Below, piece by piece: positions 25,201 to 40,200 of a stretch of 64,000 nt of DNA (position 1 is the first letter of the stretch; every line of letters begins with the position of its first letter). Source of the stretch: Lycorma delicatula (Eukaryota > Arthropoda > Insecta > Hemiptera > Fulgoridae). The position numbers were made by a program, and so were the translations under genes. Under the pieces are notes generated by a model. It saw only the letters and a program-made list of their open reading frames with translations. It did no database searches and was not told the origin of the DNA. The stretch spans positions 84,771,260 to 84,835,259 of the forward strand of contig NC_134458.1 in the NCBI RefSeq assembly GCF_047948215.1. The letters run 5' to 3'.

Positions 25201-28200
25201 GGCCAGCGTACAGGGAGACCAAGAGTCATAGTTATCACGTCGCTTCAAGCAGCCCGCAAACTAACTGAGAAGAGGATCCAAATAGGATGGGTCCACTGTT
25301 GGGCCCATATTCGTGAGGAGGCAGATAGATGCTACCACTGTTGACATCCAGGGCACCGCAGATCAAAATGTCAGGGTCCAAACAGAGCAGACTTTAGTTT
25401 TAACTGTGGGGGAAGTGGCTACAAAATAGCAGCTTGTAAGGAGAATATGAAATGCCTGGATTACAGGCTGTTGAAGCATCGCACTGGAGGCTTGGAGTGC
25501 AAATACTACAGACGTGAAAAGAATCCTGTTAATGAATTTCAACCGAAGCTCGCTATTCTCATGACTTGGCTGGTGAGATAGCAAGCAGGCATGGGGCTGA
25601 TTCATCGTGGCGACTGAGCCCAATAGGTACGTTGTCGCAGGAAGCAACTAATGTGCGTACACATGAGGTGATGTAGCTATCCAAGACATCAATAAACAAA
25701 TCGCTTGACAATTCCTGGAAAGGTTGGATGGCAGTGTTGTTGGAGTTGGTAGATGCGCTGGTAATTGGAGTCTATGTCTCCACAAACTGTGCGCTGGGCA
25801 AGTATCAGGCCTTCATAGATGATCTCCATGAGGTAATAACTAGATCGACTAAGAAGACAATAATGCTGGGAGACTTCAGTTATAAGTCAGTGGATACACT
25901 AATCGTAGGGGTGAGTTGCTGACGGACTTAATGGTTTAAATTGTGTAAATGACACCACCACCATGTTCGAGGCTTGGGGTCATGCTTCAGTCCTAGATTT
26001 GACTATCCTGGATGGCAGATGAGACCTGCACCAGAATGTATTAACATCAAAATCTCAACAGGCTTCAGAGGGTCCACTGGAGAGCACTACTAGGAGTTAT
26101 TACGGGTTGTAGGACACTTTCATACAATACTGCGCGTTCTTTCTGAGGTTTCCCCAGTGGACTTGCTCATCTCAGAGAAAACAGAGCAGTTTGCAGGAGT
26201 GAGTAAGGCGGATGCCATATTGTCTGTTACTCAATGATGGAGTGAGAGCTGGAGGGCTACTGTTAAAGCAAGCTGGACCAGAAGACTTATCCCTGATCTG
26301 GGAAAATGGCTTGATAGGGAACCAGAGTCCAAAAAACACTGAAATTTTCAGATGTATGTACATACTATGTACAAGTGTTAGCCTGTATTTTGATTAATAT
26401 CTCTGGACTGACTCAAGATAAATTCTTTGAACATGGCTCAACAATGTCTTTATATGAGGCATTGACGGCATTAAATCTTGGACAAAATTAAAAAGAGGGA
26501 TGGGTAGTTTTCGGCATTTTGAATTTTTTACTTTTTGTATAGTGGTTGTAGAAAATTAAGCTTTAGTACAATAAAAGTATTTATTAAGTTATTAAAAATT
26601 CCAGAGTTTATAAGGCAATCACGGTAAGGGGTGACAGGTTACTCAAAATTATTATTTTTAAACATTTTTGCCACATATCTTGAAAATCAATTGACTAAAA
26701 AAGTTGAATTTGGCAAAAATATATATATTCCAGCTTTGGCCTGATTTTTGATCCCATTGAACAGGGAGACACCACAGTACCTATATCCCCCCCTAGCAGA
26801 ATATCACACAAGGTGTTGGCCTAACATAAGGGACTGATTCAGGATATCAAAATAAACAAAAACGATCCTTGGGCAAATATCCTACCTCACTTCTTTTTCC
26901 ATCTGTGAACCCCTTTCTTTTACAATAAAAATTTTCTTAAAAATGGATTAATATTTTAATAAAATTTGGTGCAATTTTATACATCCAACAAGATCTACAA
27001 AATAAATAAGTTAAAAAATGTTATCTTTGGAAATTAAAAAATGGCAGTCACTAAAATTATTTAACACTTTGTATGCTGGACTTGTTTATAGAACTTTTTT
27101 GATGAAGCCAGCACAAATAAGTCAATAAACAAACGTTCATAGCCTCCACTCAATTTCTTTTAAATTTTACAACATATCATTTTACTTTTCAGACTTTACA
27201 ATGTAAAGGTATTTAAACAGGAAATCGTAACAATTAATAATAGTAATAATTTGTATAACTAAAAATGTACACTGGTGGAAGGTAATGTATGAATAAATAA
27301 AAAATAATACACCAGCATTAAAAAAATCGTGCAATTTGAAAATTTATGTAACTTTTGCCACTTTATAACAGTCAACTAACCTATATAAACAGAATGGAAT
27401 ATTACCCAAACACTAGATATGTTTCTAATCCATAAAATACATTCATCCTAGCATACCAGAGATTCCACTTAGTTTTACCCCCCCCCCCCCGGACTCTTCT
27501 TAATATAGATTCATTCAGATAAATTAGATAACACTGATATCTAACCAATCAGAATACTGCATTTTCCTAACCAATCACAAGTACATTTGACCAATCAAAA
27601 ACATCATATTTTACACCAATCACAGGAGTGACAGGAACTGACCAATTATAATGCAGTAAATTCAGACCAATCACAATCCATTATTTTGTAATTAATCATG
27701 CTTGAGTAAATCTTACCAATCTGAATACAAGTTAACTTTCACTGATCAAAATAAATAATGTCCTCTAAAGTGTTGTTAACAATATATGCTATCTAATAAT
27801 AAGTGCTCATATTTTATCGGACATAAAGATTTATAACCATTCAGACTAAACACAATAGAGGGAATTATCATCACCAATATGACATTATAGTTTCCAATAA
27901 GGATAAACAAAAATTAGTATGCCCATAGTTGAAATCCATTTATTATTCCATTTGTTTATACATATATACAACTGAATACATACATATATTGCTTTTAAAA
28001 TTTGGGTATAAACAAGATGAATGTGACATAGTATGTAAACCTACGAATATAATAAATCCCTTTTCTTATAAACCCCATGAGTAAAAGTAACTGGCAATAA
28101 TATACTTTTAAAAAATGGGTCAGAAGACTTATAAATATTTATTGTCAGAAATAGCATGTATTGCTTAGTTTAAAATCAAGTAAAGTGCTGTCTAGTTCTA

Positions 28201-31200
28201 ATAATTTCATTTCAGAAAAATCCAGAAGATTGGCACAAATTTAAATGAATAAAATGTTTGATCTGAAGAACAGTTTAACGTAAGTTTGAATTTACTGCAA
28301 GACATAACTTTTGAAACAATACTAGCATAATGTGGGTTTGTGCTCCTGTAGTATTTCATATGTGGTTTTTATCTAACCCTATCCACATGATTAACCTATT
28401 ATTTTTGAAATTATCAACATGAATATCTTTCAACTTCAAGTGGAAAGAGTCTGGCAGAAGGACCTAGTGATTACCAGTACATGGAAAAAAATCAACAGGA
28501 TTTTTAGTCATTTACAAGATCTAAAAAATGGTTCATTATTCAGCTAACCTTTATAAAAATAAAACTATATAAGTTTCCTTCAACATAACTCCAGACAACA
28601 CTTGGTGTAGGTAGAGTTACGTATTAACTGTTAGCAGTAATTTGGCCAACATTGTTATGTGATGTGACTGTCATCAGCAATATTTATCCACTTCTCACCA
28701 TCATCACGTTTTGCAATGTATCTGGAACGGATTAAAGTAGAAGCAACAGATTATAAATCATTATTTGCTCTTATTGTTTGCTACCTCTCCCTTACCAACT
28801 CGCTACTATCAGTTAATTTGATTATGAAAGTCTAATCAAAATAATTTTGTATTCTGTTATTATCAATTTTATAACTAACAAAACTTGGTATAGATGTTAA
28901 ATATAAAATTATTGTAGAACAAGGCTATGTAAACTGAGTTTAAGACATATATAAAATGTAGATGAACTGTAAATTTTTAATAACAAAAGATAAAAACAGT
29001 TTCACTTCAGTAATCAGCTTAAACACTACATAAGTATCACAAGAAACACAACGAACTGTACAACATAATCAAAGGATCCAGTTTGTACAGAGGTTAGACG
29101 AAACATATGATGTAAAATCAAAATCACCAGTAGTGCTACTCAATGGCCAAGACAGAAAATTTTACATATACAGGCCACCTGTAAGTAATTCCTATTTGCT
29201 TTAGATAGAAGTGAGGCATGTTGATACAAAATGAAAACTAGACCATTGTGTGTTCTTATATGATACACATGGCCTAATCGAAACATTTTGTGTGTATCAA
29301 AATTATACACATGGTGTTCAAAGTATTAATTATTATTAGCTCTATGAATATTAGATTTATCAAATTATGTTTTATTAGATAAAAAATGTTAAGCCTTTTA
29401 TCATGAATAAAATGACATCTCATTTGTTCAAATCAGTTGACGACAAAACAGTTGAGATATAGCTGAAATTGTTTAAGCGGATTGCAAAAATTATGTGTGA
29501 AAACAGGCACAAAATTGTTGTTAGACTGTATAATTTCCAGTTTGAAACTAGGTGCAGTACCAGATTTCACATTTCATTAGCTTTTTTCAAATATCATTAA
29601 AGAGATTCTGTATTAAAGCGTGAAATTTAATTACAATGTTTCCTTATAAAGGAATCATACAATAGATAATTAATTGTTTGAAATTTTTATAATCTCTGAT
29701 ACTTATGTTTTTCAAATTGTGGATGTTATTAAAAATGTTATATGAGCTAATCATCAAGCCAATGTTCAGATGGGACCTAAATGATTTTACTAAAAATTTC
29801 GATTTTTCTGCATAATTTGATTTTAATACTGCATAATTTTTTAAGGTAAATACATTTCATCAAGGGGGTCAAATCAGGCCCAGATTTTTTACTGAACATT
29901 TTGATCTTTTTTTCAACTGTATTCTGAATATTGCACAATTAAGTCATTAATATTTAAAAAACATAAGCACATTTGAAACAAAAATTTGTCAAACGCAAAG
30001 CCAGGAAAGTTATGCAACCCTTTGGCAGCTTTTTTTATTTGTTACTATTTTAATAAGGATTTAATTTTTGCTAATATATAACTTTACTATTATCAGTGAA
30101 GGTGCTTACTGCCAGATTACTCATACCTTATATCTATAAACAGTCAGTTGAAATTTAATCTATTTTTAAAGTCATAAAAATATGTATTAAAAAAGCGCTT
30201 ATTAAAGATGAACTTAAAAAAAAGGCACTCATAAGTGTAGAATATGTAACAAATAAAATAAATACGTAGAAAAATATTACATGATTTCCTTGGACCCTTC
30301 CTCTTCCCGCTTATTAAACTTTTTTATTCATTTTTCATATAATTATTTCATTAATTATACCTCTCAAAGTCTCAAATCATTAATAACTTTTTTGCACATA
30401 TCATTGTACTTAAATATACTATAAAAAATCTATAATGTTTATGTGTTGCTACAGTGTGTACTGTTTGTATACTAGACAGTGCTATAAAATTCTGCTTTAG
30501 CTACTCAAAAATTCATTCATCAGATGAATTTTAAGTATTAAACTTTAAAAGTCTATAAATATCTCATTAAGTTTCTCATGAATATTGAGAATTTATTATG
30601 CCTAGTACTATATAAAATATAATATTAGTTTATCTTAGAACTCCTTAAAAATGAGCATTTTTTCAAGATGCAGAAATAAGTTTTAGGTAAAAAATTCATA
30701 ATGTTAAATATAAATTATACAGACCAAAACAAATATGGTAACTTTTGTTAGAAATGTTGAAAAGTTATTCATTTATACCTAAAAAAAAGTAACATATCCA
30801 CTTCTATCAAACTAGGAAACAGAATTATTTTCATATTACTCATACACCAGTTGGGCCTTATTATGATTTTGTTGCAATTTTTAATAAATTACTTAATTAA
30901 AAAAAAAAATGTCTACCATCATATTTATTTAAAATTCAATTAAATTTCCTACTACAGTAATCAATATTATTCTATTGATTACTTTTTAAATCAACTACAC
31001 TTTTTAATTAGTATTTTAATAATACTAATTAAATAAATGTATACATTTTCTGCACTCTTAATAGGAAATTTACAAAAAATTTGTTTCAGCCATCTTCAAA
31101 TTTTTATTACCGATTCTAATATACCTTCGTGTATTATTTCATAAAAAATATTGTTTTCATAAATTAATATAAATATTATGAGGCAATTAATTAAACACTA

Positions 31201-34200
31201 TTCATCTATTTATTAATTTTATATTTTGCATTACTACCATGGAAAAGGATTTCTCATTGTTATCCTTCATCCCTCCACACAAGTCCTAGAATAGTTACCT
31301 ATTATTTTCCATAGATCATATACATGAGTAGATATATAGATATCTACTCATTTCTAGCAGAATGTTTTATGTAATGTATAATTATGTACCAATCTGAATA
31401 AATATTTATATTTTAAGTAGCTCATTGATTTTATCAGTATTAACCTTAACCAAAGAATTTGCTATGGTTCCAAAACTTCATCCATAACTTAGTAAGGTAC
31501 AGCCATTGTTAAAAAACCAATACTGCCCACTATTAATGATCACTGAAAAACATTTTTCTAGACTTCAAAACTTTTTATACAAAAAAAGACCATTAATATC
31601 AAATGTATAATTAATTCATCTTTATTACAACTTAAATAACTTCTTAGAAATTGTATACAGTTGGACACCAATTATCTGGACTGACTTTTGTAAGGTCTTA
31701 TCTGGATTATTAGAGAAATCTAGGTAGTTGGAAATTAGAAAAAGTTTTTATCATACATACTGGACATATTATTGTAATGTTTAATGGGTATCACACTTAA
31801 TAAAAAGGATGAAAATATAACAAATAAATGTATTTCAGTAAAATTAAAAAGATACTCATAAAATACATATAATAAAAAACAGATACGCAAAACAAAAAAA
31901 TCCAATGAATAAACATTTGCTAATAAAAGAAACAAAATTTACAAAAATTATCTGAAAGAAATTAAAATTTACTACCTTACTGTTTTATAAAGAAAGTCGT
32001 TTAAAAAACTTATTAAAAAACCTACAAGTAAAATGTATAAAACCAGCATTGAAGAGAAATTGAGTTAAATTATGATATAAAAAAAAAATTCACAGTACGT
32101 TTAATGAAGAAAACTTAGTGACAGTCAATAATCAAACATTCCTTAAAAAATACTATTTCTTTTCATTTTAATCGTCTTTCATGTTTCATTTTAATCGTCC
32201 CAGGTGATTTTCTCATAAACTGCACAAAATACAAAAAAAAGACAAACAAAAGTTACTCAGATTGGAGGGGGGACACCTCATGGTGACCTTGGATTTGATC
32301 TTGAACTTGATCTTTAGTTCAAGGTTAACTTTTCTTTTTTTTCAAAAAACAGTGATCTATTTTTGGCCCCACCAGTGAAAACAGAGAAAATTTTACATTG
32401 AAGTATGTGGTAACACATATCATTTTGGACCTTTTTTTAAGGTCATATTGGCTAGCTATCAGAGATAGTGTTATAAGAGTTACAGGTTTTTGAAGGTTTC
32501 ACAATATTCCTAGAATATTTATTTTCCAGATCGTTTATCTTGCAAACTGTGGGAAAGAGCATAAAAATGACATTACACTATTGTGTAACACTATCTCCGA
32601 TGGCTAGCTGTATGACCTTCAAAAAATGTCAAGGTCATATGTGTGACCACATATTCCAATGTAAAATGTTCTGCTCTTTTCATTGGTGGGGTCAAAAATA
32701 AGTCATTCCATTTCAAAAAAATCATGTTAACCTTGAAATACATTCACGGTCAAAGCCAAGGTTATCATGAGGTGTCCCCTTCAATCTGAGTAACTTTTAT
32801 TTACGTAATATTTTGTACTATGTGTACATAACGAGAAAATCACCTGGAACGATTAAAATGAAACATTCTGAAAATAATTCCAAGGTATTGTGACCACATA
32901 TTTTAATATAAAAATTTCTGCTCTTATCATTGGTGGGGTCAAAAATAGGTCATTCTATTTGAAAAAATTGTGTTAACCTAAAAATAATGGTCAAGGTCAA
33001 GGTCAAATACAAGATCACCATGAGGTACCTTCTACAATTTGAGTAACGTTTTTTTGGTAATTTTTTTGTGTTATGGGTAGTTTACAAGAAAATTTCCTGG
33101 GGAAAATAAAATAAAACAACTGTATATAAATTATTTATTTATTATTTTATTATATATATAAGTTTATAAAGAAAAAAATAAAATCTCTTAAATTGTTCTT
33201 ACTTTGACAATGCAACCCTCATTTGTTGAAACATAATACACCATTGGATTTTTTGGATGTACAGATAATGACAAGCCTAATAAATTTTTCACAGTTACAT
33301 CAACAGCAACCTTTGTCTTGTCTACTGCATTATTTATTATTGTTTTCACTTTAGGAGGGCAGAATTGCAGCTGCATTAATTCTGTAACAAAATTATCAGC
33401 TAAGAACAAACTGTAAATCTTACATATCAACATTTGCATTATATTACATTGCTAAGATATGAAAATATTCCAAGAATATCTTTTATATTCCTTTCTTTAA
33501 GAAGCCATAAAAAGTTGCAGTTTACTGTTTATGTTTTTAAAGTATATTATTATTTTCAGAAAATTCCTGTAAAAACAAAATTAATACTTCTTTTTAAAAA
33601 ATGAAAATTTTCAGCAGTTGATAATCTACTTGTTGCTTAAAAGTTGTTTGATAATAACACTATATCACAAAAAACTGTCGAGGGAAAATAACTACCTACA
33701 TGAATTTTACTTTCCCTGTTATAATATATATAGAACAGTGAGAAAGGTATTAATTTTGATCGAAGAATGACACACTTTCTTGGAATAGAAATAGAACCCC
33801 AACAGGTTGTTATATTTTTTGATATTGTGAGGTCCCTAGAACCAAAAAATACCAGTTTTGTTACAAATTTTTATACATGTGTTAGGATTTTTTTGTTGGC
33901 ATCTATTTAGGTTCATATCTTATGAACTGTTAATCCACAATCACAAAATTTGGTGAATTAAGAAGCTAGGTAGCAAACAAGTTGATGGAAAAGAAGTAAA
34001 GAAGTACTACAAGGGTAAGTCAATTATTATCTGCAATTTAGTTATATTTTTGTTTATGTTGGTAGTACTGTCGTATTGCATAGATGACGCATGCGTGGTT
34101 TAATTCTTGTTATGTCTGTGCAGGTTTGATGCTGTTAGGTTAGTTCCATTATCACTGCCCTGCTGTTAACCATGGCTGCTCTGCTTTTTGTTTACACCAA

Positions 34201-37200
34201 AGAAGAGCAACGTTCAGTGATCTGTTTTTTGTGGTTGGAAGGTGTATCAGGGGCCGAAATTCACTGAAGACTTTCAGTACAGTACGGGAACAGTGTGTTG
34301 CTGCAACGGAGTATCTGCGAATAGATTGAAAAATTCAAAAATGGTCGCACAAGTGTTACGCACGACGACGGAGCCAGACAACCATTTACTGCCACAAACA
34401 AGAAAAACATTGAGAGTGCATGTGACATGGTTTTTCTTAGACAGACGAGTAACTATTGATGAAGTGGCACATCATCTGCAAATTAGTCACGGTTCTGCCT
34501 ATCAAATCATCCACAACAGACTTGGGTTTTATAAAGTCTTTGCAAGATGGGTCCCAAAACAACTCTCACAGTTGTACAAACAAGCGCGCTTGGACATCTA
34601 CCAAAAACATTTGGATCGCTATGGTAATGAACAGGACATCTACTTAGACAAGATCATCACTGATGATGAAACATTGATCCATCATTACGAGCCGGAGAGT
34701 AAATGGCATAGTATGGAATGGAAACATCCAAATTCACTCTGCAAAAAAGGTGCAAGACCCAACCATCCGCAGGAAAACTGATGCTTACGGTTTTTTGGAC
34801 TCACAAGGCCCGTTACTAGAATATTATGAGGAAAGGGGCACGACAATAAACAGTGGGCATTACAGTGAGATGCTTACTGCCAAGCTGAAGCCTGCAATTC
34901 GAAGCAAACGCCAAGGACTACTGTCGAAAAGTGTTGTGTTGTTGCACGACAATGCCTGTCCACATACTGCTGAAACGCTCCAGAAACTCAACTTTGAAGT
35001 ACTGGCTCATCCTCCGTATAGTCCTGATCTTGCTCCTTCTGACTACCACTTGTTTAGTCCACTTAAAGAGGCATTAAGGGGCTGTTGATTTACCTCGGAC
35101 GAAACAGTGAAAGAAGCGGTGCATTCCTGGCTCACAGCTCAACCGGAAACTTTCTTTTATGAGGGGATCAAGAAGCTTGTGCAATGATGGACCAAGTGCA
35201 TTGAAATGCATGGGGACTATGTTGAAAAATGATGTACATGTAAATTTCCTACTTGTGTTGCAATAAAATTTATAACTACATTGAGGATAATAATTGACTT
35301 ACCCTCGTACAAATCAGATGTCTCCTTACATTTTAAAGAATGATTTTTAAATATGATCATCAGATGAAGTAGCAATTTTTACAAAAGCACTCATGAGCAT
35401 ATATACAAAAATTCAAAGGCTGTAAGGCCATTGAACTTACGGCCAATGGCTGTAAGTAATAATTTTAACCCTTTGGAATCAGAAGGGTCATTTAAGTTCC
35501 TCTCAGCTCATGTGGCCAGCAGTGCTGACCAACACCATTTCTACAATAACTTCTAGTTAGTTTTACTGCTGCAGTACTCTCAGGTTGAACAGCCAGCACT
35601 GCATAAATGTTTATGCTCTTGACTCGGACAGCCAGCACAGCTGGCCATTCAACAAACTTTATTTTGAAATATTTATGTTTTCGTATCGTCTCTGTTTATT
35701 GGTGAACCCTAGTGGAGGAATACTGAACTATATAAAGTTTATGTTAGAAAAGTTTGCAATGTTGAATATTTTCCAGTGTCACATTAAAATACGGTTACTT
35801 CCATTCTTTGGTGTGGTACACATGCTGTGCTGTGCTCTAGCTGTGTTTACATTCTGTGATTTAAAACTTACTTATTATTTATTAGGCTTTAAAAATGGAT
35901 GAATCACACATATTTCATTTAACTCTGATAAAATAAGAAATGAATTGGACTATCAAGAAATTATTTAATGCAGAAAAACCTAAAAATGAAAAAATCAGAC
36001 AAAGATAATTTAGAAAAGAACTTGTAAAGCAATTGGCGGGGCAAGTGAGAAATGAGAGAAAAAGAAACCTACCATCAGTTATGGAAGAAGGAGAGCGACT
36101 TAACAGAAAACTACACATAATGTATCCCATGGAAGATAGAAAAACTAAGGACTCTGTGGTATGCACTGACCACAGTTGTAGAGGAGCAAGTTTTTTTAGC
36201 AAAACATGTCAATCTCAGCCAGGATTTTGTGCAGGCATATGTTTTGAAAAATATCACACAAAAAGACTTAAAATATTAGTTTTATAAAGAAAAGACCTTT
36301 TAAAAAATAGTTACAGAACACAGTAAGTTTTTAGTCTATTTTCATTAGCAAGTATTGTTTAATATATTCCATAATTATATAAAGTGAAATATATATTATC
36401 TTTCTTAATTTTATTAGTGTTCTATGTAATATTGACTTTTAAAACTATATTTGGCTTTAAATATTAAAACCCTAGACCCTTGTATAGTTTCAGTACATTA
36501 ACAAAAACATGACCTGAGTTGATGTAGCGGTGATGGCAACATGGCGGCCTGGCTAACTGAGAAACAGCCATGGCCAGCGCTGCTAGTCACCCAACCTAAG
36601 GCACTTCCAAAATACTGTACCTTATGATCTGATAGGGAATGCCATATGACCTGCAACGCTGGCCACCTGAGCGCAAAGGGTTAATATTATTCTACAACTA
36701 GAATATTCCACAAAAATTATTCTAAATAACAAATTATGTATAAATCTGTGAATAGTGAATACTTTAATAGAGGTTGTACAAGGGATATCTCTAAAGTAAA
36801 GACCGCTGGGAAATTTCTTTCCTTGTGGAAAGGTTGTGTCAAACTTGTCGTGTTGTAGTATCTTTGATTATGTGGAAGTTATTACATTATAAAATAAATA
36901 GGAAAATCGATGTTGCCGCCAACTGTGAAATACATGGTCATACGTTTTTAAACCATCAAAATATTAAGCCAGCTGAAATTCATAGGCAGTTGATTGCTGT
37001 GTACAGTAATAATTTAATGAATGAAAGAAATGTCTGAAAATGGTGTGAAAGGTTTAAAAATAACAGAATTAATGTACATGATAAAGAATGTTTGGGGAGG
37101 CCCCCAGCAATCACCAAGGACTTGTTGAAACGTGTCGATGATGAAATCAGAAAAGATTGTTTTCCGACCTGGCCCTTCTTTTTCCTGATCTTTCAAGAGA

Positions 37201-40200
37201 TTATTATTGGTCGCATTGTTAATGATCATTTAGGCTTCAGAAAGGTTTATGCATGTTGGGTGCTGCATGTCTTAATGAAAGGTCAAAAAAAATCCGAATG
37301 TGATCTGCTCTGGAATTTTTGATGTACTACACAGAAAAAGGTGATGAGTTCCCTAATTCAACTGTTACTGGCGATGAAATGTAGATTTTGTATTATACGC
37401 CAGAGAGAAAATGGCAGTCAAGTGAATGGCATCATTCTCAATAACCAACCAGATCGACAAAGGTCAAGCCACAGCCATTTGGATGCAAATGAATGACCAC
37501 AGTCTTTTGGGATCGGTTTGGCATACTGTAAATTGATTTTATGCCATGTGGAACGACTATAAATGCAGAAGCCTACTGCAAAAGTCTACATAAGTTACAG
37601 CGTACCATTCAAAATCGGCAACGTGGACGGCTGACTGATGGCGTCATCCTGCTGCACAATAATGCATGTCCAATGTTGCAGGTCCGACACATGACTTACT
37701 GAAAACATTTGGATGGGAAATTTACGATCACCTACCATATAGTCTGGACTTAGCTCCTTCTGATTACCATTTGTTTGGGAAATTGAAAGAATTTTTGAAT
37801 GGTAAGTGATTTGCGGATGCTGTTAATCAGTGGCTAAATGGACTGGCAGCAGAAGAATACAACAAGGGTATATTGAAGCTGGTGTATCGCTACGATAAAT
37901 GTCTTAATTCATGTGGCAATTGTATAGAGAAGTAGTATAAAGTAAGTAGTTTAAGAGAAATAAGAAATATTTACAAAGTTTTCAGAATAAACTTTTTTAC
38001 AATGAAACAGTTTTTCCTTTATTTTTGCTTTAGAGATAACCTCTCGTGCAAGTCCAACTGGCTCAGGTCCATATACAAGCACACACAGTTCAAAGAAAAG
38101 TATATGATTTCTCATCTGTCAATGTCTTTTCCACCTAAAGTTAAAAATGTATCATGAAAATTTGTTTCTATAACAAAAAAATGTAGTCATTATTATTAAT
38201 GTTGTATGACAGATCACTTGCACAATAGCTAGAATAAATAACCACATGAATGAAGTGAAATTACGCATGACACATAGGCTAGGTAGCATACTGTAGTGAG
38301 TGTCCTGACAAGGTGAAGGACAAAGAGCAGAGTACTACATCTCTCTGTGCCAGTTCGGTTTGTACATGGTATACTATTTTCACACCCAAAACATATGCTA
38401 TTGTATTTTTATAAATTCACTTAATACAAAATTCAAATAATAATGATAAAAAGTTAAAATAATGTCTTGATAATTTTCTGTTAACCATTCTACTTTTCAC
38501 AAGAAAAAACAAAATTTAAATCAGTATTAAGTAATTAAGTTAATTAAAATTTGTAACCAGAAATTAGCCATTTTATTTTTTAAATACAAGGCATATTCTT
38601 AAATTAAGGGCCGTCGGCTTATATTTAAATATTAACGGCTCTGAGCACAGTTTCATCCATGCAAGACCATCAATCTGCTATTTACGAAGCCACTGCAGTT
38701 GCTGTTTTGATTCAATAGTCTTTGCCTGCCAGTGAATGCAAATCACAATATCCATGACAATTGTTTCTCCTGCCAGTTGTGAAGTGCACGCTGTGATTCC
38801 GATTTCTGTATGCAAAGGATCTTCAGCTGCCGAAATTCATTAGAAGTTGTGCCTAGTGTATGGACCTACAGAAATGAGTGAAGGAAAGGTTAGATAATGG
38901 TGTCAAGACTTTAAAAAAGGCCCCACAAACGTGCATGATGAAGAACGGAGTGGCAGGCCCAGTATTCAAACCGACAAAATCGTTGAACAAGTGAACCAAA
39001 CATTGCGATGTGATAGGAGATTTACGATTAGTGCTCTGGCTTTTCACATGTTGGATGCACCTCTATCTACACTCTTTCTATTATCACAGAAAAGCTTGGA
39101 TATCACAAATTGTGTGCAAGGTGGGTACCGAAAATGCTCACTGACCAACACAAAGAGCAAAGAATGTGCAGTGAACGAGCTTTTTGGACTGCTATCCATA
39201 AGAAGGAGATGATTTATTTTACCACATTGTTATGGGTGATGAGATGTGGATATCCTACACCAACGCAGAATCAAAACAACAGTCAATGTAGTGGCACCAT
39301 TCAAGTTCCCCAAAACCTAAAATGTTTAAGCAATCTTCGTACTTGAGTCGAAAAATGTTGGCTACCGTCTTTTAGAATGAAAAGGCCGTAATTTTGGTTG
39401 ATTTCATGGAACCTAGATCAACAATTACAGCTACATGTACTTCAAAACACTCACCAAACTGAAACGTGTGATCCAAAATCAACGACATGGGAAATTGTTG
39501 TCCAATGTAATCCTCCTTCACAACAATGCGCATCCTCACATCACTGCCTTAACCAAGAAGATTCAAGATTTTCAGTGGGACCTTTTGACCACCCTCCATA
39601 TAGTCCTGACCTTCCACCTAGTGACTATTTCCTCTTCTTGCATTTGAAAAAGTGACTTGGTGAACAACGGTTTGAAAACAACGAGGAACTCAAGACTACT
39701 GTTGTCAACTGTTTCAATTCCCCGGCAGCAAACTTCTATGCAGAGAGGTTAAAGAAACTGGTGCAGCGTTATGAACTGAGCAGCTTAGAACTGAATGGCG
39801 ATTGTGGAAAAGTGAATTAAATATATAGTAAACCAAAACTGTAAGTAAAAACCTTTTCTCACGAGTTAATTATTTTTAATGACCAAACGGCCCTTTCTTT
39901 ATGAATATGCCTCATATGTATTTTTATAGTAAGCAGTTATTAAAAGAATATAATAAGGATAAGCTTGCATAACAAGCAAAGTTAATGATAATTTATAAGA
40001 CTTAATTATTTATGTTAATACATAAATTATCGTTTACATATTAACCATAGCATGAATATTCTTCTCGGTGGTTCCACTTCCAGATACGACCATTGTGGCC
40101 AACTGAAATAATCTCCTCTCTCTCATTCACAAAATCAGTGTACATAAACCAATGCATGTCCCAAACAGTCCCAAAATGAGTTGACTTCATGTTCCTGCAA

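Noticed and set aside
35585..35902. 105-codon plus-strand frame as a gene
   Set aside because: It lies in the non-catalytic interior of the piggyBac derivative and shows no transposase or host motif.
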